Assembly (NCBI GenBank): GCA_018417955.1
Contig: JACTVC010000001.1
Span: 2,914,001-2,978,000, forward strand
DNA from: Laccaria trichodermophora
Lineage: Eukaryota > Basidiomycota > Agaricomycetes > Agaricales > Hydnangiaceae
DNA: 64,000 bases
Direction: 5' to 3'
Part shown: piece after piece, positions 50,581 to 60,487 of the stretch
Position numbering within the stretch: the first letter of the stretch is position 1
Layout: each line of letters begins with the position of its first letter
Notes under the pieces: generated by a model
The model's input: only the letters and a program-made list of their open reading frames with translations
Databases searched by the model: none
Told to the model about the DNA's origin: nothing
Translations under genes and position numbers: made by a program

Positions 50581-50711
50581 TAGCCATACCTCGAGTGGAA
50601 ATACGTCGGAATCATGGCGCGCGCCGCACCTGATTTCCTGACATTGGCTATTTTTTCTCGTCACAGTCACCCTTCGCCTCTGCATCACACACAGCCTAGG
50701 CGCTATTGGTC
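50581..50711 (+). repeat. Split direct repeat B2 (right end of element)
   Basis: 131 bp, nearly identical to B1. Its outer end ATTGGTC abuts LINE ORF1 sequence. Confidence 0.9.
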
Positions 50712-50781
50712 CAGGATATCTAGGCAGGGAACTTCTTTTAGGGGGTCAGCTAGGGAGACCCAAACATAGTCAAGGGGGTCG
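50712..50781 (-). pseudogene. LINE ORF1 internal fragment
   Basis: The minus strand reads CDPLDYVWVSLADPLKEVPC then LDIL, continuous in frame with DKLRVILDGIDG across the inserted tyrosine-recombinase element. Its upstream side is interrupted by a foldback element. Confidence 0.65.
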
Positions 50782-51177
50782 CACGTGAGACAAGGCCGGA
50801 TTTCAAGGCCAAAACATGTACCACTGTATTCATCAGTATTTGTAAAATATTGGAAGGAATATAAAGACTGATTACATTTGTCACAAAAGTCCAAGTGTGG
50901 TCAAGAAATTGCACTGTTTCTTTATTGTTCTGCTGTATTTTTCATTTTCTTCAATAAATATTCTTTGTTACCATGGCAACACCACTCAGCTGATGAATAT
51001 TGTAATGAATAGAATAATGAATAAAGAACAACAATAAAAAAGCCGTGCATTTCCTTGACCACATTTGGACTTTTGTGACAAATGTAGTCAATGTTTATAT
51101 TTATTCCAATATTTTACAAATACTAATGAATGTGATGGTACATTTTTAGGCCTTCAAATCCGACCTTGTCTCGCGTG
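50782..51177. mobile_element. Foldback element 1 (~396 bp)
   Basis: Arms of about 140 bp. The left begins CGTGAGACAAGGCCGGATTT; the reverse complement of the right begins CGCGAGACAAGGTCGGATTT, and similarity continues through TTTGTAAAATATTGGAA to TGACAAATGT/ACATTTGTCACAAAAGTCCAA. The centre contains CCATGGCAACACCACTCAGC. No ORF. Confidence 0.75.
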
Positions 51178-51227
51178 TCGGTGGTAGCAGGTGAGACAAT
51201 GTTGACGGCGGGAAGATTGTTGTCACC

Positions 51228-51628
51228 TGAGACAGGGTCCAAAGAATATTCAGGACAAATTTGGACATATGTACCTCCATAATTGTGGCCATTTGTAAAA
51301 TAAAGAAGCTGGTGTGCATCCAGAAAACATCAATTGTCAAAATTACAAAATGAAGAACAATAAGAATGTTAAGCACATTCAATTTACATATCTAAACAAT
51401 TTCTTTGGGAAATAACCTTGGTAGCCATGGCAACACCACTCAGCTGAAGATTATGTTGAAGAATAAAATAACGGAAATGATCACTCAATGTGCTCAATGT
51501 TCTTATTGTTCATCAATTTGAGATTTTGATAATCAATATTTTCGGGATGCACATCAGCTTTATTATTCAACAAGTGTCGACAATTATGGAGGTACCTTTG
51601 CCTAGATCACACATTGGACCCTGCCTCA
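51228..51628. mobile_element. Foldback element 2 (~400 bp), related to element 1
   Basis: Ends TGAGACAGGGTCC and GGACCCTGCCTCA, with inner arm sequence TACCTCCATAATTGT paired to ACAATTATGGAGGTA and ATCCAGAAAACAT/CAATATTTTCGGGAT. It shares the central motif CCATGGCAACACCACTCAGC and the TGAGACA ends with element 1. A short hairpin (GGTGAGACAAT ... ATTGTTGTCACC) lies between the two. Confidence 0.7.
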
Positions 51629-51828
51629 AGTGTGTATTGTTTTGTCAGGCCGTGGAGAATATGTTGTAGATGGGTTGGGGCAGAGTTGAGTGAGTCTCGG
51701 GGGAGACCAGACACGATTAACTCGATTCCTGTGAAGGGATGTGTGATGTCAAGCTTGAGGGGAGGTGTGTCGGCTCTGCCAGGGTGAGACACAGGATAGG
51801 GTTCAAATTCTGTGATATTGAAGTTCAT
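51629..51828 (-). pseudogene. LINE ORF1 N-terminal fragment
   Basis: ATG at 51828: MNFNITEFEPYPVSHPGRAD, then DITHPFTGIELIVSGLPRDS and LQHILHGLTKQYTLE up to the foldback boundary. It has the same orientation as, and a plausible continuation with, the ORF1 pieces at 50712-50781 and 44439-45147. Assignment to ORF1 is inferred from position and open frame. Confidence 0.5.
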
Positions 51829-52626
51829 TGTAACGCAGGTGTTGGTGAGGAAAGGATAGGTAACGATTATGGTGATGGGTTGGTAATGTTGTTATCTTTC
51901 CCTGAAACGGAACGGCCCAGTGCCGGGTCTTGACCGATACATCATTGCCAAGACGAATTTTGCAGTGTTTTCATGTCTGCCAAGGCCTCCGACTTGGACA
52001 CACGCTTCACATTGGATCTAAAGTTCACAGCCACTCAAGGACCTAGTACCCGCGCACGCTCACCTACGCTGGTGGGGATAGGGTTTTCCCTCTGATCTCG
52101 TCACTTGTCATTTCAATTTCTGTAGGCTATGACAATGTATGGCCAACAACCAACAACCTTCAAGAGCCAATCAACCAACGAAAAAAATGGAACTCTGACT
52201 GGCCATGAGTGGATGGAAAAGATGTCCTTTTCTTCAATCGAATGTCTTCTACCTTACATCGTTCATTCCCTGTTCATTCTGAATCATCGCCATCTTGCGT
52301 TCTCGGATTTCTCTGGTGCCGTTCCTTGGCGAGAAAGCTTCATGGAAGGCACATAATCTTCCGCGCTCAACGGACCTTTAAGGTTTTACGACAATCTGGT
52401 GTATCATCTGAGTCCAACAAACCTCCTCTGTTCGGCTGTGAAAAGGCACCTAGTCGATCGTACCCTATCCTGATAAGTTTGTCATCGACAGGGCCTCTTC
52501 GGACAGTAGATACGCCCAAAATCCATTCGCCGACGATGTTTAAGGAGCAAAGAGCCTTTTTGCTGGTATGGACTCGTGTCGCGGGTATATAAGGGGAGTA
52601 ACTTTTGAGATGAGGTCGTCAATCCA
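51829..52626. other. Spacer upstream of the secreted-protein gene
   Basis: Possibly LINE 5' UTR up to about 52100, then unassigned sequence. Overlapping plus ORFs at 52129-52592 show no recognisable domain. Confidence 0.35.
52586..52592 (+). promoter_or_regulatory. TATA box of secreted-protein gene
   Basis: TATATAA lies 35 bp before the ATG at 52627, one of the few clear TATA boxes in the window. Confidence 0.6.
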
Positions 52627-53655
52627 ATGCTTGTCCTTCAGATCCTGAGCGCAGCTCTTGCCATCTCTCTTGCAAAGGCGAATCCCGTCGCCGTCGATGT
52701 TCGTAACTGGGAAAACCCTTCCGCTGATGGGGCTTTTGAACGCGGAGAACTGGTTGTTGGAAGTCCTGCCAGTCATTATTCTCAGTACATCCCCGGCCCC
52801 ACCGAGACCAGCCTAACCCTTCGCTATCATCAAGAACGCGCCACTTGCCTGGACCAATTCGTATGGTACTGCCAGATCCCTGCAGGAGCGTGTATTGCTG
52901 CTGTAGGCAGCATCGTGTGTATCCTTTTCTACACAATCTTCATTATTCAAATGAATTACTTAGGCCCCGCCTATCAATCTCTGGTCTCTTCTACCTTGTG
53001 CCATCGCCGCTGTTTGTGCATCGGTATGTAATGAATGTACGTTGAGTCTGAGATGAATGTTACAATATTTTTTTGCGTTCAAGGTCGCCCTCACGCTCGG
53101 AGCTTTGTGCTGCAACGGTGTCATTAAAAATTGCGACAACCCTTCAGGTTTCGTTTCCGGCACCCGCCCCGTCACGGGCAACGTCATGGCGGCCTTAAAC
53201 GGAGGTAACGGTGACACGCCTTTCACCAGAGGTTCGTTAACATTTGAAGCCGATTTTTTGCTGGCTAACAAGTAAATTCAGACACATTCAGGAACGGATT
53301 TAACTCCTACTTGTGGAGCCATGGTTCTGACGTTCCCAAGTAAGTATCTTGAACAGCCAGATTGTATGTAGATCCTGAACGTTATAATTTTTGCAGTGAC
53401 GATGATTTCAATAATATGTACAACAACTTCTTGAATCGCGCTTTTGTGAGCCTTTTTACCTGATTTTGGTCCCTCTCCAGCATCTGACCCTTGGCGTGCA
53501 GTGTAGCTTTGGACCAGGAGAAGGAGGGAACGGTTGCCACCCAGATTCTGTCTCTCGCGATTCAGTGAGATCACCCTCTAATCGCTCTTGTTCAAGTTAT
53601 TGAGGTCACACTAACATTTCCTTTCTAGTTCAACAACTTCCTTCACCGTCCATAA
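52627..53655 (+). CDS. Small secreted protein, 230 aa, Cys-containing with hydrophobic core
   Basis: Seven exons (52627-52914, 52964-53023, 53084-53231, 53282-53339, 53397-53445, 53502-53564, 53629-53655) give one continuous frame of 231 codons including stop. The N-terminus MLVLQILSAALAISLAKA is a signal peptide with likely cleavage before NPVAVDVRN. After a polar stretch comes CLDQFVWYCQIPAGACIAAV, and across two introns APPINLWSLLPCAIAAVCAS followed by VALTLGALCC, so the middle is strongly hydrophobic and holds at least seven cysteines. The C-terminal third is Asn/Gly/Asp-rich (NPSGFVSG, DDDFNNMYNNFLNRAF, FGPGEGGNGCHPD). Not recognised. It could be a membrane-active secreted peptide or effector-type protein. 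No KEX2 site is obvious. Confidence 0.75.
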
Positions 53656-54117
53656 ATCAGCCGTTTGAAGTTCAATCGAGCAACGGAAATAAGTACTGCT
53701 TATGCGTGTAGTACACCACGAAAATTTTATGTTCTCCGTTTCAGTGGATCTATTTTGAACAAAGGCAGTGTTGAGTTACACATGTGAGAGCGTCAGTGAA
53801 TGCACACACTTGTAGGCCTTCACCAGAAGCTATCTGACACGGTTAGAATGTCATTTGAGCAATGGTGAGGAAACCCATGAAAGTCACATAATGAAAGAGG
53901 AGAGTCTCTGCAGATAAAGCAGGCTCTAGATGTACGTATACAGCGCCCACATCTCGAGGCCAACGCATTAGTTGAACCTCTGAAGAAACGTTACAGACGA
54001 ACATAGCGAAGAGAATAATCTAGCATTAAAGCTGGTTGACTTGAGTTGTCATCGAAATGTAAGGAGATCATCGTATAAATTTTGCCAATAACGACATTGC
54101 TAGATCGGTTTACAATG
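53656..54117. other. Spacer between secreted-protein and MaoC genes
   Basis: Convergent 3' ends. At 54049-54079 the sequence TCGAAATGTAAGGAGATCAT then CGTATAAATTTT closely matches 43420-43450 in the dioxygenase 3' UTR. Confidence 0.45.
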
Positions 54118-55449
54118 TTATAGTTTGGCGCCGCCCTTCTTCAATACGTAGGCAATACCCGCGCCAAGCACCACCTTGCCAGTGGTCAAGTTCTTTGTCT
54201 CGAAGGCCACCTCAGTGGTACCGTGAGGGCCATTACCCACCTCCCAGATGCTTGTCTCCAAATTATCTCCAGGCTTAACTGGGGCAGTGAAACGCACACC
54301 GAAGAATTTAAGGGAGTTGGGGTCGCTTGCGCCAACAGTCTTCAGAACAGCGCGGCCTGCAAAGCCAAAAGTCGAGAGGCCGTGTAGGATAACGCCGCCA
54401 AAGCCGGCACCTTGACCTATTCTGGGGTCTGTTCATTCGGGGTCAATAAATCTTACGATAGATGCTATCTCAAACGTAACATACCAATGTGTAGAGGGTT
54501 ATAGTCTCCGCTCAAACGGAAGACGATAGCTTGCTCTGGTGTTGTTTGTTCCTCTACTACCCAATCGGCCTTTCGGTCTTTAGGGACCGGCTTGCCCTGA
54601 GGAGGACCAGCGATAAACTTGGAGTACTTCTCGCCAGTTGCCTTGGCCCCGAGATTGAAGGATGAAGACTGGACGAGTGCCCCGCATCAGGGGAAAATCG
54701 GAATGTACGCAATGAGAAGTTTCTCACGAAGAGTTTAGCGTATACGGTTCCTTTTGGGTCAACGAGGGTGTTCTCCGCTGTAAGAATAATGCCACTCTCT
54801 GCGAGGAGGAAATAAGTCATGATATGAAGGGAAGAAGTAAGTGAGAACGTACTGTTCTCGACGACGCCTGTGTACCGAGTCTTCCATGTCCAGCCGTCTC
54901 CGCTCACCAGAGGTAGGGGCTTGATAATCTCAATAGATTGGGTCGCGTGCACCTAGTATACCGTATTATGAGCCTGGCATTACCTCCAAGGTAGTAGAAA
55001 GACTGACGACACGGTTGGGATTCAAAGGAGGCAAACCCGGGATAGGGCGCCCCTTCACCCGGTCGGCGAAAAGGTTCACATCTTGATCGGCACCCTTAAG
55101 CTGTAAAACGACAGGGTATGTAGGGAGAGCAGCAAAGTTGGGGTCTATAGGTGTCGCTGTAAGCGTGGTGTGCGCGTAAAGCCAGGTATTCAGAGCAATA
55201 CCGACCAAGCTCTGCTCATATTGTCAGCACACAACTTTGTCAAGGAAACTCCATAACAGCGCACCGTAGATGAAGGGGAATTCATCATTCTTAGCACCAA
55301 CTCCAACAGCGTAAGTTAGAAGGTCGCGTTTGTTCCATGCCACCTACGTTGGGTCACAGAATTAGCTTCTCCTTGTAAAGTATGAGGGTGTTACACACAG
55401 GCTTGTCAGGGAGCGTGTAGCCAACGACTTTTGATAGATCTCCAGGCAT
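54118..55449 (-). CDS. Peroxisomal MaoC-type enoyl-CoA hydratase 2
   Basis: Double hot-dog hydratase of the multifunctional-enzyme/hydratase-2 group, which hydrates trans-2-enoyl-CoA to (R)-3-hydroxyacyl-CoA in peroxisomal beta-oxidation. The start at 55449 gives MPGDLSKVVGYTLPDKPV and then KRDLLTYAVGVGA. The C-terminal half has the hydratase-2 signature FRLSGDYNPLHIDPRIGQGA followed by GFGGVILHGL, with the Asp and His that bind catalytic water. The protein ends KKGGAKL; AKL is a functional type of PTS1 peroxisomal import signal. At least four introns, e.g. GTGAGA...TCCAG joining AKLF to SSSFNLG near 54730-54667. Divergent from the KPWE protein across 130 bp. Confidence 0.9.
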
Positions 55450-55579
55450 AGTGAATAATGTTTTGAGGGGAGAGAGGAGAGAGAGTGGGGATCATACTTG
55501 GTCAACGTATATAAAGTAATCACGGAGCAACACCGGTAGTACCGGCTATCTCAGTTCCGCCTGAAACCACCACTCCTTG
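55450..55579. promoter_or_regulatory. 130-bp divergent promoter shared by two peroxisomal genes
   Basis: Start codons at 55449 (minus) and 55580 (plus). TATATAAA at 55508-55515 is correctly placed for the plus gene. Confidence 0.6.
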
Positions 55580-56211
55580 ATGTTGGCAGAACAAGAACTT
55601 CCACCACCACCCAGCCTGAATTTACTAGGTCAATATGGAGCGTATCCATTCGCTGAAGACGAAACTTATCAAGTGTGTATTGTTCAATACCTCCCAGAAC
55701 AGAACGAACAGCTGCTCATCGTCATTGTTTTGCAAGCAAGGCCTAGCAAGCATCCTCGCAGGAAATGCACTAGCTACGAACCCGGATCCAGAGGAGGTGC
55801 TTCGGAGGACGCGGGTATTTTACTTTAACAGGTATCTTCCTGCCATCTCTTACTGTTCGTCCAATATTGATATCTTGGAGGGTGACGGGCAGCGCGATTT
55901 CGATGGATGAAGCCAAGGAATATGAGCGTACTCGTCAGGCGCCTTCAACTTCTCAAGCATCTTCTGAGCCCTCTCTTTCAAATGAGGGAGAAACTCGCGT
56001 CTTGACCTTCGCTGAATTGAAAGAGTTGATCGAGTCAGGCAAGATGGACCAGATACCCAACAATAAGGTTATTTCAGAGGCGTTGAACGTACGTATCTTG
56101 CTACGTTGCTCGTGTCTAGATTCAACGTTCCATTAGGATGCTCCACCGAGCGAATCAACGGCCCCTAGCAAGAAGAAACCTTGGGAAATCGCTGCGAGCA
56201 ACAATGCTTGA
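55580..56211 (+). CDS. KPWE-motif protein, probable PEX39-like peroxisomal import factor
   Basis: Exons 55580-55672, 55737-55831, 55881-56088 and 56137-56211 give 156 residues. The order is PPPSLNLLGQYGAYPFAEDE, then YQQGLASILAGNALATNPDP and EEVLRRTRVFYFNRV. The C-terminal module is LTFAELKELIESGKMDQIPN ... APSKKKPWEIAASNNA. The pairing of a FAEI-x-LI-x-G segment with a terminal KPWE motif defines a small family annotated as PEX14-KPWE-like. It includes yeast Yjr012c and human C6orf226, as I recall recently named PEX39 for helping PTS2-dependent import with PEX7. The assignment rests on motif recall. Its divergent neighbour is a PTS1 enzyme, which supports a peroxisomal role. Confidence 0.75.
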
Positions 56212-56850
56212 AAACGAAATGTTTCCATGATCTCCAGTTTTACCAGATCGTATCGAGGTACCTACCATGTTGTATCAGGTTGCATCTATAAGCGGTGGTT
56301 CGATACTTTGGAGAACAAGATGTATTTTTATTCATCTCGTGTCAGTCGAGTCAAGGAGCAGCAAAAGTGACATCAACTTCGCTATGCGAACAGCAAACAC
56401 GTCTTTTCGTGTTCCAGCGTGGCAGCGAAGGCAAAGAGGTACATAAGAAAGTAAGCCGTACAACAAAGAATGCGCGCATGCAGAAGAAGCAATAGACGGA
56501 AAAAGAGTAATCAAGGAGTGTTCATGAGACCCGCCAATGCGGCAAGGATTTGTTAGCCAAGGCAGGCAGCCACCTGCGCGTATTTCACCCATTACAGGTG
56601 GTACTGTCGCGAAATCCCATCTGCAAACTTTTGCTAACACCATGTGCGCAAATTGTATTCTTTCTTTCATCCATGAGGGGTCCGTCAACGGCATGTATGC
56701 ACGACGAGGTGCGAAGGAGCGTTGGAAATTTTAATGGGGGAGCATGCGGAAAGAGAAACACCGGCTCCGCAAAGGATGAGGTTGTTTACCCATTCCATTG
56801 ATTGCGTGCATAAAGCCAGAAACAACGAAGCTACTGGGCAGCCATTTCCG
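56212..56850. other. Spacer between convergent genes
   Basis: 3' regions of the KPWE gene and the EST1-like gene. Small ORFs only; nothing supported. Confidence 0.4.
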
Positions 56851-59800
56851 TTACCCAACGTTGCCCCAGACTTGTGAAATCGGGGGCGATACAAATGCGG
56901 GTTTCACTCTGGGATCATGCATGGAAGGATGTTGTGTATGATAGACGTGTTGCTGTTGCTGGAGACCGTCATAGTAGATTTCGTTGCCACGCCCAAGGTG
57001 ATTCATAAACCCTGATTGGGAAGCAGCATGAGACTCGGGGCGGTGAATTGGCTCCTGGGGTATGGGAGGAGCATACCCAAAGAAATCATGTTGGGCATGA
57101 CTTGGGAAGAGTTGGGCAGCTACCGACGCAGATGGTATCCGCTGATGTCCGCTGGTGACGACCGTTTGCGGTGGGAACGCAAATGTAGTCGAAGGAAGTG
57201 CACCGACAAAGGTCTGTTGTGAACTCTGACTAGCCGTCGGATAAGAGGAGGACCAGATAGGCGGACTCATGTCCTGAGAGGACGAGGCTGGGAAAGTGCG
57301 ATGTTGCGACTGCGGGGTTTGGTAAATTTGGTGAGAAGACAATGCGTTGCCCGAAAACATCTTCAAAGGCTGCTCGTCGTGAGAGGTAGACCAAATTGAC
57401 TGAGTGGGTCGATGTAGGAGACGTGAGTTCTGCAGGGGCGGTGGGTCTGAAATAGGAACTAAGCCGCCACTTTCACTGCGTTTAACACCCATAACGTTAT
57501 TAAGAAGATCTTGAGCAGTGGTGCCAGGAACGATAGTTTGATTGATTGGAGCAGACGATGTCTTCTGATGGGGGGGTGAGCGAGGGGCGAGCCTTGGACT
57601 CATCATGGCTTTCACCGGGGTTATGGGAGTTGTTTGCATTATGGGCGATACAGCAGGAGGCGAGGCAGGGGCCCTGAAAAACGATTAGACGACATATTAG
57701 AAATCGTCGGAGAAAAATAGTGACCTTGGATCCCAAACGATTTCGTCATCCTGATCCTCATCTTCGGGCTGGTCGGTGTGTAAGAAGTCGAATGCCTCAC
57801 GCAGAACGTCAGTACCCTCCGTCATATTGTCGTCGTCGGGCTGTCCATCCAGACGGGCGTCTCTAATATCAGCAAGCAACTGTTGCTGGTGTAGTGGAAC
57901 TGGTGGGATTGAAAGCTCCGACAGTCCCGTTGCCTCGCTGTGTGAACGAGAAAGGGAGCCATCCACAATCTCAGCTCTAAAGAGAATGTGGTTGTTTATG
58001 AGTATGAGCGGGGAGTTCTTTAGAAGTTAGTCAGTAAGTACGTCTCCAGGAGGAGCGGTCTAGCAAACCTCGACATGCGCCAGTTGGATTGAATCGTCCA
58101 ACAGGTCCCGGATCCTCATCAACTGTTCCACATTAGGATGAACCTGTTCTGGGGCTTGACCAAGTGCAGTGGGTTTCCCACCATCCTCAAAGGCTTTCTG
58201 TTCACCCATAAGTTGCTTCAATGGGAGAAAACCCCTCATCTCAACATCCTCCTCCAGAGGTGCTGCCAATTGAGGAATTTTCTGAATCGGAAACGCCTGA
58301 GACAATGCTAGATTGAATTGAGCGTAAGCCTTCCAAAATCGTATGGTATTGCCCGACTTCGCGCTGAGCTTGAGCGAAGATTTAGCGCTAGGCTCCAAGC
58401 CCTGAGCCTTCTCATTCTCCTGGAAGGCTTGAAATTCGCGATCCTGCATGACGTACTTGAAGTTTGCCTGGAGCCATTTGCTCGCAATTCTCAATGCGGG
58501 GAGCATCCGTCTGAATGTCGCACTGATTCTCTGCGCCAAATCGTTGTCGACGGCATCCATAGGTGGCAGGTCTTTTAATTCATCCTTTCCAACCTCCAAA
58601 AGGGCACAATGAAGATCAAGGAGATGATTGAGTATGCGCCACTCCAAAACCACAGACGTCCCAGGGGGTGGGGGCCGGGTTTCTTCTTTGCGATTGTGAC
58701 TGGGGGTATCACGAACCATTCGAAGTTTCCATAGCGCGCCTTGTGAAAGAACAATAGCACTTGAAATCATATCCGTTGGGAGATGGCGTTGAGCGACGAG
58801 GGATTGAAAGTCGTTGAACACCACTTTGTCGTGCTTCTTGGAAATGGAATCCATTCTGAGACACGGTAAGGCTTAGACTGATGATAGTAAAACGTCGTAC
58901 TTTTCAATTCCCTTTTCCAAGCCAACACGCCAGAGTGCATGAAGGACCACTAGTCGCTCCTTGAAAGTTTCGATCCGTACTCGAGGTGCGATTTGTTGGT
59001 CTGTGGCCATATTCTTGTTCTCGCGCTCTCTCCTAGTCCGAGCTTTCCATGTTTCCAACACCTTGTTCAAAATGATTCCCAGGTTCTCAGCGGCTGTGTC
59101 ATATGGTTGGCGAACACATAGGGCACGATAATAGTGGACAAGAGATGCGAAAGAATCTTTCTGATACGACGCAAGAATTGCAAGTTGATGTGAAGCATTT
59201 CCATCATGTGGGACGAGCAACCTAGCTTGCTCGTAGCACCGTTGTGCTTTATCGTAGTTCCGGGGACGTGCAATATCAGCGGACGCTGCGCCTCCACGGC
59301 GGTTCCTGCCCCTTCTTGCAGGCCCATCTTCGTGTCCCGCCCTGGGCCTTCCGCCGCTTTCGTTTTGTTGCTCCCGATATCGAGCTATGTCGCCCAAGCA
59401 AACCAAAGCCTTACTAAAGATGGCAAGGTGGCTTTCACGTTCTGCGGGCGTGGTTGGGGCGAATGATGTATTTGGATCTTCAGGAGGGAACTGGAAGTGA
59501 TTTCGACCGTTAGGTGTGGCTCCGACCCCGTCTCCGCCTTCAAGAGTTTGGACGGCGGATTCGTCGCTCTCAGCGATCAGCTCGAGGGCAACAAGAGCAG
59601 GCTGGGCCTCGTTGATAACGAAAGAGCGGCGCAGCCGTAAGACAAGCTGTGTCCAAAACCTCTCCTCTTCGGCCAAAAACTGACGAAATCTCTGTAAAAG
59701 TTTTCTATACTCCACTGGCCCGTGGTTGTTCTGATTGTTCGGACGTTGTTGAGGGTGCCCATTTTGTTGCTGCTGCCGCTGACGTTCGTTATTTTGAATA

Positions 59801-60177
59801 GTGCGATCGAGTATAGCGATGCGTTGTTTGTATGATGCGATGAAAGCATGAGACGTTTGCATCCATAGATGGTTCTCGATGTCCTTAGACTCCTTTGCAT
59901 ATGGGTGGATCAGAAGTAGATTCAGGTAGCGCCTTCGGAGGCTAATTGAAGCGCTTGTGAGCAAACCCTTGTATCCAAACCGAAATGAATCATGCGTACT
60001 TCTTCCGTTGGAAATCCACCTCTCTATCGAAGGGCTCCTTGGTCTTAAGTAACTCTTTCAAAGACTGGTGAATGCTTTTCGCCTCCCTAAGGAACATCGC
60101 AATGTTAGGTCAGTGGCTGTTAGACAAAACAAATCCATAGACAAGTACTTGGCGAGAGTTGCTGGCTGTTCCGACAT
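56851..60177 (-). CDS. EST1/SMG7-like protein
   Basis: Member of the EST1/SMG5-7 family, acting in telomerase recruitment and/or nonsense-mediated mRNA decay. The first exon MSEQPATLAKYL at 60177 splices to EAKSIHQSLKELLKTKEPFD, then, over a 57-nt intron, to LRRRYLNLLLIHPYAKESKD. The 14-3-3-like N-terminal domain has FRQFLAEEERFWTQLVLRLR. The TPR-like helical domain includes ALVCLGDIARYREQQN, DKAQRCYEQARLLVPHDGNA and HQLAILASYQKDSFASLVHY, followed by RALCVRQPYDTAAENLGIIL; this motif run is diagnostic. The next exon (58860-58060) continues helical and the C-terminal 350 residues are disordered (Gln/Ser/Pro). No PIN domain, so it resembles SMG7/Est1/Ebs1 rather than SMG6. Confidence 0.88.
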
Positions 60178-60487
60178 GATTGGTTTCTGAAAAACGCCGT
60201 TACTGACAATCCATGTCCAAGATTAGAGACGTTTATCAGCTGCAAGCAGCGTCAAGGGAGAAAAGAGACAGTAGAAACGATTCAAGATGGCAGGAGGAAT
60301 CTCGGCGAGCCAACCTGCGTCCGTGGGAATCTCTAATCATTTCACGGCTTACTCTGATCCGCGAACTAATTTCGACTCATTGAGGACCTACTTACAAGTG
60401 AAATAACATAACTAGAATGTTGATATAGCGATGTGGTATAGATGACATGCAAGATCTCCAAGTTGAGAGTAACACCAAAATCTATGA
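60178..60487. other. Spacer between SNF2 and EST1-like genes
   Basis: Upstream region of the EST1-like gene and the 3' UTR of the SNF2 gene. No ORF supported. Confidence 0.4.

Larger units (their letters stand above)
45148..50711 (+). mobile_element. Tyrosine-recombinase retrotransposon (DIRS order, Ngaro/PAT-like layout), 5.56 kb
   Basis: Split direct repeats in the order A1 (45148-45491), ORFs, B1 (50047-50177), A2 (50176-50519), B2 (50581-50711). A copies are 344 bp with two differences seen; B copies are 131 bp with three seen. It encodes Gag-like, RT/RNase H and tyrosine-recombinase proteins, all open. Deleting the element fuses the flanks TTTAT and CCAGG and restores the LINE ORF1 frame (CLDIL/DKLRVIL) without target duplication, as expected for recombinase-mediated insertion. 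Confidence 0.93.

Noticed and set aside
52129..52592. Overlapping plus ORFs upstream of the secreted-protein gene, considered as a dioxygenase C-terminal relic
   Set aside because: A short VLF-NR / LH resemblance did not extend in DNA or protein alignment.
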